Positions 50,652 to 60,162 of a DNA stretch of 64,000 nucleotides are shown here, piece by piece (position 1 is the first letter of the stretch; every line of letters begins with the position of its first letter). The stretch lies in contig NZ_JNXC01000019.1 of NCBI RefSeq assembly GCF_000716595.1, positions 124,001-188,000 of the forward strand, given 5' to 3'. Under the pieces are notes generated by a model, which was not told the DNA's origin, made no database searches, and saw only the letters and a program-made list of their open reading frames with translations. The DNA is from Saccharothrix sp. NRRL B-16314. GTDB taxonomy: Bacteria; Actinomycetota; Actinomycetes; Mycobacteriales; Pseudonocardiaceae. The position numbers were made by a program, and so were the translations under genes.

Positions 50652-53600
50652 CTAGCGCTCCCACACGAAGTCGCCGGATAGCCCAGAGGCGTTGAGGTCG
50701 GACATCCGGTCGATGACGTCCAGGCATCGGCTGCGGACGTCATCGTGGCCCTGCCGATAGAGCCTTAGCACGATGGTGACCATGTCGCGGCTGACTGCCG
50801 CGGTTGCGGTCCTGATGTCGCCCAGGTCGCCGCTGGCGATGTCGATCGCTCGGTCGCAGGCGTCGAGGATCGCTTCGGGGAGTAGCGCCAGGCTGTCTTG
50901 CAAGGCGCGGAACAGGTTGTCGAAGTGATCGGTGAAGGCCTCGCTCGTGGTGAATGCTGAGACCAAGGCCTGCGTAGTGGGTGCGTCGGTCTGGTCGAGT
51001 GAGGTGACGGCAGCAGCTGCGGCCTCGCGGACGGTTGGGTCGCTGTCGTTGAAGAAACGTGTCACGAGATCAGGTCTGATCTCGGGAGCGCTGGCCATGG
51101 TGGTCGCAGCACCTCGTCGGGCGGCGATGGCGAGCATGTCCGGATCTGTGGGTATGGAGGAGTCGAGGCGGTTCCTACCGAGGGCGTTGGCCCAGACCTG
51201 GCCCGCGCGTTCGGCGATTGTGTCCGGTCCTGCCAGTGCGCGCGCGAGGTATCCGGCGAACCGCTGCGGGTCGCGGAGTGTCGCGTAGGTCAGCAGTCTG
51301 GTAGCCGGGTGGGAATCGAATATGTCGATCTTCGGTTCGCTGAGCAGTTGGTCTGCGAGGTTCAGCGCTTCATCGATGTGGGTGTTGAACAGGGCGAGAA
51401 CGGCTTCGGTGGTCTGCGTGCGGACGGCCATGATCGGGTCGTTGGCCAATCGGGCCACTGTGGGCAGCAGGCGGTCGCCGAACTCGGGTCGGGCGAAGAG
51501 CACTTGACCGATCGCTTCGGCGACTGCGCCTCTCGTGCAGTTCATGCCCGCCATGTGGAGATCACCGTTGTAGTACCACTGGCCGGATTGCGACGCGGTA
51601 CGTGCTGCCTCGCGCTCGGGGTCGCTGTCCTGGGAGTAGTGCTCCAGTAGTCCCAGTAGAACTTCGTCGATGTCGCCCGGATTTGCTTGGACCGCCCGGC
51701 ATACGGCACGGCCTGCCGCCGGGCCCGCGACCTGATGGGCATGGGCGCAGAGTTCGGACAGCAACGGGGTCGAGATCTTGCCGGCGACTGCTTCAACGAC
51801 GTGGACGATGTGGTGGGCGGGGATGTCGGCGTCGAAGGTCAGGGCGAGGCGGGTGAAGCGCTCCGGCTCTGATTGGGCTGCGCGACCGAGCATCCGGGCC
51901 AGCTCCAGGACTCCTCCGACCGCCGCAGTTGTGGAGTAGTTCCTGGTGTTGTCGTGGTACTTCCCGATGGCCCGCACCCAGTCTTGGTCGGTCATGAACC
52001 CGGATGCCTTCTCGGGCACGGGCGGCCCGACGAAGTGCGCCATCATCGGTCGGGGTGCCGCAGGCGGATCATGAGGGAAACGGCGTTCGAGCTCTGCGAT
52101 GCGGCGCGCGCACTCCGGCGGCAGTCGCTCTCCGGCGATCGCGGTGAGCAACTGGTACTGGCTGTAGCCGTGTGTGGAGCGGCCGTGCACCGCGGCCTCC
52201 CACGGCGGGTAGTACTGGAGCAGCATTCGGCACAGCGCGGCCAAGTGGTCGTCGTCGCAGTGGTGTGAAGCGGCTTCGACGAGCTGACGGGTGGCCCACC
52301 GAGGGCTGTCGCTCCAGCCCAGGCGAAAGTTGCGAGGATCGGAGAGCAGCCAGTCGACTGCCTCGTCGGCAGCTTGTTCCGCACCGGCTGCGTACGCCCG
52401 GCAGGCCAGGAAGCGTAATGCCTCCAGATCGCTGCCAGCGAGAGCCCTGACCACGTTGTCGTCCACGGTCACCATGCGGGAGGCTATGGCGCACAACGCT
52501 TTTTCGACACCTGTGAACAGGGCGCTGTCAATCTGCGGGTTGCTTTCGATGACGCGATAGCTCCATCGCGGGCTGGCGAGCAGGTCTTCTGGATCGTCCC
52601 GAAAGCCGGTGGCCTCGATGACGTCGACCAGGAACGGCAGGACTTCGACGAGGAACTGCTCCGGTGCGGCCTCGGCGATGTCGATCACCGTGGATGCGCC
52701 TCCGCCGCTGGAGCCGCTTTTGAGATGTCCCGAGGCAAACGGGTCGGGGCTGCCGTCCTCCTGAGCGCGAAGCTGTGCACGGCGCAGGTGCGCGCCGATG
52801 ATGCGCGCGGCTCCACGCGGCTCGTCGTCCTTCAGGCCGTAGAGGATGCTCCAGAAGTCGCTGTTGACCGCGATGGGACCACGGGCATGGTCGAGCAAGC
52901 CCTGCTCGACAAGTTCCACCGTGAGATCCACCAGCCCAGGAGTGAGGGACCATTCGACCATCGATCTCAGCCGGTTGTTCCACTCCGGCGAGGTACCGAT
53001 GTGAGGACGGACGAGTTCGGCGACGCGCTCCGGCCGTTCCCTGGCCGCGATGACCAACTGGTTGGCCGCACCGACCCTATCGGGGTCGCGGAGCATCGCC
53101 TCCCAGCGGCCTGCCCGGTCCGCCGCGTCGAACCACCGCTCCGAGGACAAGAGCACGGTCAGTTTCCCGCTACGCCGGGAATCACCGAACGCCAGCGGTT
53201 CGAGCGCCGACCAATCGTCGCCATCGGCATCGAGCCCACCCAGCACGCCGACGACCACGTCCAAGAGGTGCGACCGGACGGTGGTGCTGGTCAGCAGCTC
53301 TCCGACGGTCGCGCGAAAGGCCCGCCGGTCGGTGCCCGCGAGGAACTCCAGCACCTGACGGGTCTGCGCCCGCCGGAACAGGTGCTGGCCGGACCGCACC
53401 AGGAACTCATGGAGATTCTCTCCCCGAGCGACGAAGGCCCTGGCGAACACGAAATCGAAGTAGGTCTCGTGACAGAAGCCGATGGTGACCGTGTCGTCCA
53501 GGAGAACACCCGCAGACGCCAGCGCCGACACCTGTCGGCGAGGCACCTCGTCGAGTACCGCTGTAGGTACTTGAAGCACTTCGTTGTCGCTCATGTGCGA

Positions 53601-54665
53601 CACGAGCGTGCTCGTGATCGTGGCCCAGTCCAAGCTGCCCAGCTCCGCCTCGACCGCTTGCCGGGTCTGATTGGTGAACTGCTCGTACAGGTCGGGCAAC
53701 GTCCGGTACGTCAGACGCTGGGAGTCGAATGACAGCCTGCTGAACACGGCGAGATGCAGCGGAAGACGCAACAGTTCCAAGGTAGGAGGTTGGATCGACG
53801 CCACGTCGACACCACCGGCTTGAAGGGCGTCCTTCACGGCGGTCGCTTCAAGGCCGGCGATCTCCATGCTGCCGACCCGCAACTCGTCGGACAGTAGCGA
53901 CCGCATGCGGGGATCGGCTTCGAGGTCGACCGTTCTGACCACGAGTACGATCTTCACCCCCGGATACCGTTCCGCCTCCTCCAGCATTTCGGCTACCGCG
54001 TCGTAGCTGTCCGGCATCCGACCGCTGTAGGTGCTGACCGCGTCCAACTGGTCGATTACGACCACGCGCCGTGAATCGCCGGCGGTTTCGTCGACCACCA
54101 CGACCGGAGAATCCGACAGACCACAGGAAGCCCCCAGTTCCTCGGCCGAGGAGGAAACCTTCTTGATCGCGTCCATGCGGACCACTCCGGCCGTCCACCC
54201 GGCCTCGATCAGTTCCCTCACGGCATCAGCCACGACGCTGCTCTTCCCCGAACCTGCCCGTCCGTGGACGACAAGCACCTGCCTCGGGTCCGTGGCCAGC
54301 CATTCCACCAGGACCTGCGCGGCTGGGTGAACGGCCATGAACCGCGGCCTGGTTGCCCTATTGCGACGACGATGCCGCTCGACGGTCCTTCCGAGCGCTT
54401 CCCTCTCGTCCTGAGATGAACGCCGCTTACTCGCTGGTGCCCCGGACATGATCAGGTCGCCCTGAACGGTGACGTCCCTGGCCTGGAGGACATTCCCCAT
54501 GACGTTGTGCGCGGAATTGGAGACCACGTCGACGGTGTCCGGGAGGAAGCCGGCCTGAGCTTCTTGCTCGGACGGTTCCGTCTTCCTGCGGCGACGGTGC
54601 ACTGCCAACTCCTGAACTCCCTTCCTCAGCGGTGGAACGTGGTAACGCGGATCGCGTGAGGACAT
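50652..54665 (-). CDS. Large STAND/NACHT-like ATPase with HEAT-like repeats
   Basis: 1337 residues. Residues 49-75 hold SNSAHNVMGNVLQARDVTVQ, resembling RHIM-like amyloid signalling motifs of bacterial NLR-type proteins. The P-loop is VLVVHGRAGSGKSSVVADAV (134-142) and a Walker B-like RRVVVIDQLDAVS follows near 200-210. A winged-helix region leads to an 850-residue helical solenoid (VRTQTTEAVLALFNTHIDEA, DPTVREAAAAAVTSLDQTDA) like HEAT repeats. Such proteins sense phage or damage and trigger an effector. No effector domain is fused, so it may recruit one through the N-terminal motif. Confidence 0.82.
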   Translation of the reverse strand: MSSRDPRYHVPPLRKGVQELAVHRRRRKTEPSEQEAQAGFLPDTVDVVSNSAHNVMGNVLQARDVTVQGDLIMSGAPASKRRSSQDEREALGRTVERHRRRNRATRPRFMAVHPAAQVLVEWLATDPRQVLVVHGRAGSGKSSVVADAVRELIEAGWTAGVVRMDAIKKVSSSAEELGASCGLSDSPVVVVDETAGDSRRVVVIDQLDAVSTYSGRMPDSYDAVAEMLEEAERYPGVKIVLVVRTVDLEADPRMRSLLSDELRVGSMEIAGLEATAVKDALQAGGVDVASIQPPTLELLRLPLHLAVFSRLSFDSQRLTYRTLPDLYEQFTNQTRQAVEAELGSLDWATITSTLVSHMSDNEVLQVPTAVLDEVPRRQVSALASAGVLLDDTVTIGFCHETYFDFVFARAFVARGENLHEFLVRSGQHLFRRAQTRQVLEFLAGTDRRAFRATVGELLTSTTVRSHLLDVVVGVLGGLDADGDDWSALEPLAFGDSRRSGKLTVLLSSERWFDAADRAGRWEAMLRDPDRVGAANQLVIAARERPERVAELVRPHIGTSPEWNNRLRSMVEWSLTPGLVDLTVELVEQGLLDHARGPIAVNSDFWSILYGLKDDEPRGAARIIGAHLRRAQLRAQEDGSPDPFASGHLKSGSSGGGASTVIDIAEAAPEQFLVEVLPFLVDVIEATGFRDDPEDLLASPRWSYRVIESNPQIDSALFTGVEKALCAIASRMVTVDDNVVRALAGSDLEALRFLACRAYAAGAEQAADEAVDWLLSDPRNFRLGWSDSPRWATRQLVEAASHHCDDDHLAALCRMLLQYYPPWEAAVHGRSTHGYSQYQLLTAIAGERLPPECARRIAELERRFPHDPPAAPRPMMAHFVGPPVPEKASGFMTDQDWVRAIGKYHDNTRNYSTTAAVGGVLELARMLGRAAQSEPERFTRLALTFDADIPAHHIVHVVEAVAGKISTPLLSELCAHAHQVAGPAAGRAVCRAVQANPGDIDEVLLGLLEHYSQDSDPEREAARTASQSGQWYYNGDLHMAGMNCTRGAVAEAIGQVLFARPEFGDRLLPTVARLANDPIMAVRTQTTEAVLALFNTHIDEALNLADQLLSEPKIDIFDSHPATRLLTYATLRDPQRFAGYLARALAGPDTIAERAGQVWANALGRNRLDSSIPTDPDMLAIAARRGAATTMASAPEIRPDLVTRFFNDSDPTVREAAAAAVTSLDQTDAPTTQALVSAFTTSEAFTDHFDNLFRALQDSLALLPEAILDACDRAIDIASGDLGDIRTATAAVSRDMVTIVLRLYRQGHDDVRSRCLDVIDRMSDLNASGLSGDFVWER

Positions 54666-54806
54666 GCCGTCGAAGGTGGTGAACCACGCTCAGGCGTGTA
54701 GTCACCCATGCCGCTCCAGTGGATCCGCTCAGGTCAAAGGTGATCTCGACCATGAGACTCGGGAGGCGGTCGCTCTAACGGAGCACCCGTCGGGCAGACC
54801 GCATGC

Positions 54807-56033
54807 CTAGGTGTGATCGCGTACATGCGGCTTGTCAGGTTGGGACGAGCCGGCATGTGGCCGACGTTCCAAGAGCGAGACCACTCGTCCTCCAGGCCGT
54901 TGCGTCGTCGGCACCGCCAGCGTTGCACCGCTCTCGGGTGTGCGGGAGGTGACGATGCGGAACAGGTCGGGTGGCACGCGGCACTGCTCGATCAGGGCTG
55001 TTTCGTCGATGCCCTCTTGAGCGAGGAGTTCCACGGCTCTGGGCATGAGGGATGGTTGTTCGATGGCGGTGACGAGTCCGGGTTCGTCGCGTCGCCACCC
55101 GCGCGCCGAGATGGTGGTCATGGCGTTGCGGTACGACACGTCGCTGAGCCGCCCGAGCCACCGTGCCTTGTAGAGCAGGGCTTGGATGCTCACGCCCCAC
55201 TGCTCTTTGAGCCGGGCCAGTGATCGCCAGGCGTTGCCGCCCATGCTGGACGGGAGCAGGTCGCGGATCTGCTCGGTGGGCATCAGCAGCTCCGCCGCGA
55301 AGCGGTGAGCCTGGTCCTCGACGATCCGGCCGCCGGGTTCGGCGTCGCCGTGCATGACGAGGTGGCCCAACTCGTGCGCCGCGTCGAACCGCTGGCGGTA
55401 GTAGTCCCGCTTGATCGGATTCAGTATCACCACCGGACGCAGCCGACTGTCGAACGAGTAGGCGTCCACGGATGCCGCCTGAGGCGGGCTGAACACCACG
55501 AGCACGCCGTGGTTCTCCAGCAACCGCACCAGATGTCCGGCGGGGCCGTTCTCGATCCCCCACTGCTCGCGGACGAGTCGCGCGGCGCGTTCCGGGCCGT
55601 CACCGTCCCGGTCGTCGACCGCGACCGGGAGGCACGGCACGTCGGGTTCCGGGAATTCGACGTGCCGCTCCAGGCTGGCCGCGATGTCCACGGCCAACTG
55701 TCCGTAGGCGTAGGCCTGGTCGCGGGCCAGCTGGCTGGTGGAGCGCAGCGAGCGGAAGTGCGGGGTGGTGCTCAGCGCGGCGACGTCGTCCGGGCGGATG
55801 GCGAAGAAGCCCGGTTCGACCGCCAAGCTCAGCGCCAGCTGCGCCACGGTGGCGGCCGTGGGTCGCTTGGCTCCCGACTCCCATCCGCTCACCGCGGTGG
55901 GGCTCTTCTCGATCAGGGTGGCGAGGTCGCTCTTGCGCAGGCCTGCCAGGTGCCGGGCCATGGTCAGGCGGGCGCCGTCGAAGAACGCGGCGACCTCCGC
56001 CGCGCGATCGGCGGTGGGCGTGCGAGGGCTCAC
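54807..56033 (-). CDS. XRE regulator with ImmA/IrrE domain
   Basis: 408 residues. N-terminal HTH (MARHLAGLRKSDLATLIEKS, AVSGWESGAKRPTAATVAQL, LALSLAVEPGFFA). The ImmA/IrrE metallopeptidase domain has QRFDAAHELGHLVMHGDAEP (HExxH) and EDQAHRFAAELLMPTEQIRD. The C-terminal 100 residues are helical. It begins in a 4-bp overlap with the upstream 270-residue gene. This architecture is common in toxin-antitoxin, stress-response and phage-immunity loci. It is a third ImmA-type protein in the window. Confidence 0.88.
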   Translation of the reverse strand: MSPRTPTADRAAEVAAFFDGARLTMARHLAGLRKSDLATLIEKSPTAVSGWESGAKRPTAATVAQLALSLAVEPGFFAIRPDDVAALSTTPHFRSLRSTSQLARDQAYAYGQLAVDIAASLERHVEFPEPDVPCLPVAVDDRDGDGPERAARLVREQWGIENGPAGHLVRLLENHGVLVVFSPPQAASVDAYSFDSRLRPVVILNPIKRDYYRQRFDAAHELGHLVMHGDAEPGGRIVEDQAHRFAAELLMPTEQIRDLLPSSMGGNAWRSLARLKEQWGVSIQALLYKARWLGRLSDVSYRNAMTTISARGWRRDEPGLVTAIEQPSLMPRAVELLAQEGIDETALIEQCRVPPDLFRIVTSRTPESGATLAVPTTQRPGGRVVSLLERRPHAGSSQPDKPHVRDHT

Positions 56034-56842
56034 TTCTGATCACGACGGTGGTCGTTGCGTCGTTCCTCGGCGGGACGCAGGCGGACCGGTGCGTCTGGTG
56101 TGGTGTTCGGCCCGGTCGGCAACGGCGTGTCGTCGATGCGACGTCCGCCGGTCGCGGGCGGGGCACCCAGCAGGTCCTGGTACCAGTACCAGGCCTGACC
56201 GCCGCCGGTGTTCAAGCGGGGACGGCCCAGGACGAGTTCGGCCTGCTGGCTGAGCGGGTCGAGGGTGTGGCCGACGACGTAGGTCGTGAGGTCCAGGTCC
56301 TGTTGTGCCGCCAGCAGGAATTCCAGCCCGCCGATCTCCTCGTCGTCGAAGAGCGTCGGCTGCGGCGGCTCGGGGTTGCGCTGGCCGGCCACCCGCTGCT
56401 TCGTCGGGCTCTTACGTGGCCAGGGCAGGACGTCGAGCTTGCCGTAGTCGCAGGAGGCGAGCAGGAACCGTCGTTCCCCGTGCGCCCAGCCGGGGCTGCC
56501 GTTGAGGTTCGCGCGGCGGACCAAGCCGGAGTCCAGGTGGGGCATCGAGGCGATGTCCCGGCCGGACAACTGGTCGTACAGCACGTCCAGGTCCGCGTCG
56601 TCGTTCCCGGAGTGCACCGCGTAGCGCTCGCAGGCGAACACGCGGTCCAGCCGGTCGCGGAACAGCGTGAACCTCGTGTTGCCCAGCCACGCCGCGTCGT
56701 GGCCGTCGGCCTCGGAGTACGTTTCCAACGACCGGGTGGTCGCGGACACATACGCCCACCGCACACCGGCCAGAACCCCTGCGTCACCGAGCTCCGAGAT
56801 CACTTCCCGCTGTTCGCTCACGACACTGAAGCTACACCACAT
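56030..56842 (-). CDS. Hypothetical partner of XRE-ImmA protein
   Basis: 270 residues, or 263 from the GTG at 56821 (VSEQREVISELGDAGVLAGV). It contains VRWAYVSATTRSLETYSEAD, AAWLGNTRFTLFRDRLDRVF, RRFLLASCDYGKLDVLPWPR, and LTTYVVGHTLDPLSQQAELV. It ends in a Pro/Arg-rich tail. Pairing with an XRE-ImmA gene by a 4-bp overlap suggests a regulated toxin or effector, but I recognise no catalytic motif. Confidence 0.72.
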   Translation of the reverse strand: MWCSFSVVSEQREVISELGDAGVLAGVRWAYVSATTRSLETYSEADGHDAAWLGNTRFTLFRDRLDRVFACERYAVHSGNDDADLDVLYDQLSGRDIASMPHLDSGLVRRANLNGSPGWAHGERRFLLASCDYGKLDVLPWPRKSPTKQRVAGQRNPEPPQPTLFDDEEIGGLEFLLAAQQDLDLTTYVVGHTLDPLSQQAELVLGRPRLNTGGGQAWYWYQDLLGAPPATGGRRIDDTPLPTGPNTTPDAPVRLRPAEERRNDHRRDQK

Positions 56843-57143
56843 CCAGTATTTAATGCTTCAGACCCAACCAAATCAGCGTGTCGCCGTGAAGATTCGACAC
56901 CTGACCACTCCTCACGGTTCACCGGGTCGCCCACCCAGTGCGACCCGGCCTCCTCGGGCAAACACCGCCACACGCTGACCACAACGAGGAAGAACACCCG
57001 AACGGAGGACACGATTCGCTTTAGCCAACGCGACCCCATTTCGTCGCCCGCAACCCGATCCTCCCAAAATCCTCCCAAACACCGAGTTACCGACCAGTAC
57101 AGGCCACTGTGGACAGTCGACTCAAGATCGAAATGAGTGCGCG

Positions 57144-57190
57144 AAAAAGCCCGCTGAACTGGGCTTTCATCCAGATCGAGCGGGCTTCTT
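57144..57190 (-). terminator. tRNA terminator on minus strand
   Basis: On the minus strand AAGCCCGCT pairs with AGCGGGCTT across about 23 bases and is followed by TTTTTCGC, a classic rho-independent terminator. It lies 10 bp past the 3' end of the tRNA-Pro fragment, as it would behind the intact gene. Confidence 0.75.
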
Positions 57191-57196
57191 CAGACC

Positions 57197-57239
57197 GTCG
57201 GGACGACAGGATTTGAACCTGCGACCCCTTGACCCCCAG
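57197..57239 (-). tRNA. 3' half of tRNA-Pro(GGG), integration-site remnant
   Basis: Read on the minus strand, 57239 to 57197 gives CTGGGGGTCAAG, then the variable region and T-arm (GGGGTCGCAGGTTCAAATCC) and acceptor strand TGTCGTCCCGAC. This is the anticodon-to-3'-end half of an actinomycete tRNA-Pro with anticodon GGG. The 5' half is absent: beyond 57240 the sequence (GCTCGCCCGGATCATG) does not match. Truncation at the anticodon is typical of tyrosine-recombinase attachment sites, so this is best read as an att core left by an integrative element. The CCA is not encoded. Confidence 0.85.
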
Positions 57240-57414
57240 GCTCGCCCGGATCATGACCTGACCTGAGGAAACAGCGTTAGCGTCGCTCAGGACGAGTCAG
57301 TTAAGCGCAATCCAGCGCAGGCGGATTGCATTGCGGCACAACGAACTCTCCTCCATCCGCTCCTCCTCGTCCACTCCCTTGACACGAATCAAGTGACCAG
57401 TACCCCGGAAGGGC

Positions 57415-58026
57415 TCACTCCGTGAGGCGGAGTGACCACCGGGTGGCGCCGCGGGTGTGGCCGTGCACGGCCAACGCCAGGAGCACTGCCAGACCTGCGG
57501 CAGTCCAGTGCGTCGCAGGTCCCGGGTAGCCGGTGACAGGCAGGACTTCGTCTGCGTTCGGCACCAGGTGGTTCACCACCGCGCAGCCGAGGTAGAGCAC
57601 CAGTGTGGTTCCGCCGGCCAGTGCCGGTCCCAGCAGAGGGCTGAGGCAGAACGCGATCCCGGCGAAGACGAGGTAGTTGGAGACCTGCCACGCCCAGGGC
57701 ACGTCCGCGGGTAGCCGTGTCGATCCGAGTACGAGGATCACCAGGGGCAACAGGATGCCGGACAGCGCGCAGAGGACCGAGACCAGTGACGCGCGGTGGG
57801 AACCCACTCGGTCCCACTCCCACAGGCGTGGTCGCAGCACCGCCGCGGTGGCGGCGGCTCCCACCACGGCGCACAGTTCCGGGAAGGGCAGGCGGTTCTG
57901 CGGTACGGCCGCGGATAGGTGGATGACCACGGCCCGGCCGCCCAGGAGGACGCTCAGCAGGCTGAGCGCGGCTGTGACGACCACGGCGACGTGGAACGAC
58001 CGCGATGCCAGAACGACGCGGATCAC
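57415..58026 (-). CDS. Membrane protein of ABC cassette
   Basis: 203 residues from a GTG overlapping the upstream stop (GTGA). It has about six membrane segments (FHVAVVVTAALSLLSVLLGG, SLVSVLCALSGILLPLVILV, WQVSNYLVFAGIAFCLSPLL, WTAAGLAVLLALAVHGHT). It is probably the second permease subunit of the ABC system encoded upstream. The substrate is unknown. Confidence 0.75.
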   Translation of the reverse strand: MIRVVLASRSFHVAVVVTAALSLLSVLLGGRAVVIHLSAAVPQNRLPFPELCAVVGAAATAAVLRPRLWEWDRVGSHRASLVSVLCALSGILLPLVILVLGSTRLPADVPWAWQVSNYLVFAGIAFCLSPLLGPALAGGTTLVLYLGCAVVNHLVPNADEVLPVTGYPGPATHWTAAGLAVLLALAVHGHTRGATRWSLRLTE

Positions 58027-59351
58027 TGGCCGGGGAGCGTTTCGGGTGTGAGTCCGCAGCCGGCGATCCGGTCTCCGTTCGCGGCGATCCACCGCTGGAC
58101 GGAGGAATCAGGCATACCGGTGAAGACGTTGCCCGGTGCGGCCGTCCCGTCGAGCCAACGGCCGAGGTCACCGGCCAGACGGACTGACTCGGGGTCCGCT
58201 GTGCCGCGGAGTTGGTGGCAGGGCCCGAGACCGGATAGGACACCGACGGCCTGGACCGGTCGGCTTTCCGAGGGGTTGTGCGGTTGGACCGGGACCCAGA
58301 GGACGGTGTCGCGCGCCTGGGCGCGCCACACATCCGTTCCGTTGACGGGCCGTCCCCGCAGGGCCTCGTCGTAGACCCGGGTGAACGGCGCGGAGCCACC
58401 GTGGCGTGTCAGGGCTGCGTCCGTGGCGGCGATCATGATCCCCAGCCGCGAGCGGTGTCCCTCGTGCACGCAGTACTCGACCCCGTTGACCGCTCGGCAC
58501 ACCGACGGAGTCTCTGCTTCGTAGGCGAACAGGGCGGGTTTGGACAACAACGGCGGCACGACCAGCACGGCGGGAATCAGCAGCGGCAGCAACGCCAGGC
58601 CGCTTCCCCGGAACCGGCGGTTCGCGCGGTGTCGGCGCACGAGTCCGACGGTGGCCCACACGACCGCGATGGTGGAGGCCGTCAGGAACGCCAGGCGGTA
58701 GACGACGAAGGGGGTGGACTGCACCACGCCGAGCACGGGCTTGATGTGCAGGACCGGCGCCAGTGCCGAGAACGTGTCCCCGCCGCTGCCCAGCGCGGTG
58801 GCGCCGAACAGGAGCACGAAGGACAGCGGCGCGGTCATGGCGGTTCTGGTCACCGCGCCGACCAGGTAGCCGATGGCGGTCGCCAACACCAGCCCGAGCA
58901 CCCCGGTGAGCATCACCCCGAGGTCGGGGCCGCCGTACTCGGCGCCGGACACCGTGACCACGACCAGTGGCAGGAGCCCGAGCAGGTAGGCGCCCACGAA
59001 CGCACCGATGAGCAGACCCAGGTGTCGCGCCACCGTCTGCCTGCCCGCACGCGTGGCCGAGGGCAGGGCGAAGATCCGTGACGGCGGTAGCAGACGCCCG
59101 GCGAAGTAGGTGGCCGCCGCCGCCGCGATCGGTGCGGTCAAGGCGTTCTGCTGGTGGAACTCGGCCGAGGTCTGCACCCACTCCTGATAAGGCCACGCCC
59201 GCATGGCGCCGGTGGCGGCGACCACGACGCCGGTGATCGCCAGTACCGGCAGCAGGACGGGCCAGACCCCCAACGGAGACCGCAGACGGACCCGAGGGAC
59301 GACGGCGGCGCCGTCCGGTGGCGTCGGGCCGGACGTGCGCAGGTCAGTCAC
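58023..59351 (-). CDS. Large membrane protein, ABC-type permease
   Basis: 442 residues. The first 270 hold about seven membrane helices (LGVWPVLLPVLAITGVVVAA, GLLIGAFVGAYLLGLLPLVV, LGVMLTGVLGLVLATAIGYL, FLTASTIAVVWATVGLVRRH). The last 160 form an extracytoplasmic domain with four Cys (PSVCRAVNGVEYCVHEGHRS, GLGPCHQLRGTADPESVRLA, AANGDRIAGCGLT). It overlaps the ATPase gene by 8 bp and the smaller membrane gene by 4 bp. The soluble domain may bind the exported or sensed molecule. Confidence 0.78.
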   Translation of the reverse strand: MTDLRTSGPTPPDGAAVVPRVRLRSPLGVWPVLLPVLAITGVVVAATGAMRAWPYQEWVQTSAEFHQQNALTAPIAAAAATYFAGRLLPPSRIFALPSATRAGRQTVARHLGLLIGAFVGAYLLGLLPLVVVTVSGAEYGGPDLGVMLTGVLGLVLATAIGYLVGAVTRTAMTAPLSFVLLFGATALGSGGDTFSALAPVLHIKPVLGVVQSTPFVVYRLAFLTASTIAVVWATVGLVRRHRANRRFRGSGLALLPLLIPAVLVVPPLLSKPALFAYEAETPSVCRAVNGVEYCVHEGHRSRLGIMIAATDAALTRHGGSAPFTRVYDEALRGRPVNGTDVWRAQARDTVLWVPVQPHNPSESRPVQAVGVLSGLGPCHQLRGTADPESVRLAGDLGRWLDGTAAPGNVFTGMPDSSVQRWIAANGDRIAGCGLTPETLPGQ

Positions 59352-60075
59352 GGTCCGCTCCCAGTTTCGCGACCAATGCGTGGTAGGCCCGCTCGAACGG
59401 CGAGCCCAACACCCCTGAAGAGGGCGTGCTGTCGACGAGTTCGGTCAACTCCGCTTCGGTGCCGTCGAAGGCCAGCCGGCCCTCCGCGAGAACACCGACC
59501 CGTTGGCACAGGTGGGAGATGTCCTCGATCAGGTGCGTGGACAGCAGCACCGTCCTGGTGCGCCCGATGTCGGCGATGACTTCGCGCAACCGCATCCGCT
59601 GGGCGGGGTCGAGCCCCACCGTCGGCTCGTCCAGCACGAGCAGGTCCGGATCGTGGGCGAGCGCTGCCGCGACGCCCAGCCGCTGGCGCTGTCCACCGGA
59701 CAACGTCCGCACGCGTGCATCCGCCAAGTCGTCCAGTCGTACCGCCGCCAGCGCACGGAACGCCGCGTCGGCGCATCCACGCCGGTCGACGCCGTTGACC
59801 CAGGCCGCGTAGGCGACGGTGTCCACCACCCGCATCCCGCCGACGAGCGAGAACCGCTGTGGCACGAATCCGATCGTGCCCGAGGAGGAGCCCTGGAACC
59901 GGACACCGCCGGAAGCCGGACTCTCCAGGCCGACCAGCAGGTTGAGCAGCGTGGTCTTGCCCGCGCCGTTGGGGCCGAGCAGTCCTGTCACCCCGGTGTC
60001 GATCGCCCAGTCCACTCCCGACAACACCGATTTCCTGCCGTATCGGAATTGCACGTCATCGATGACTATTCGCAC
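59344..60075 (-). CDS. ABC transporter ATP-binding protein
   Basis: 243 residues with every ABC motif: Walker A LLGPNGAGKTTLLNLLVGLE, Q-loop FVPQRFSL, signature LSGGQRQRLGVAAALAHDP, Walker B LLVLDEPTVGLDP, and switch STHLIED. It is the first transport gene of the cassette and overlaps the permease. The nearest gene upstream codes for a small secreted protein, a possible substrate. Confidence 0.93.
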   Translation of the reverse strand: MRIVIDDVQFRYGRKSVLSGVDWAIDTGVTGLLGPNGAGKTTLLNLLVGLESPASGGVRFQGSSSGTIGFVPQRFSLVGGMRVVDTVAYAAWVNGVDRRGCADAAFRALAAVRLDDLADARVRTLSGGQRQRLGVAAALAHDPDLLVLDEPTVGLDPAQRMRLREVIADIGRTRTVLLSTHLIEDISHLCQRVGVLAEGRLAFDGTEAELTELVDSTPSSGVLGSPFERAYHALVAKLGADRD

Positions 60076-60162
60076 GTGATAGCGCCGATCCTGCCCGGGT
60101 TATTTTCGATTGGAAGCTTGTTCGTGTGGCGCGGACAGTGTCCGCGCCACACGAACGTTACT

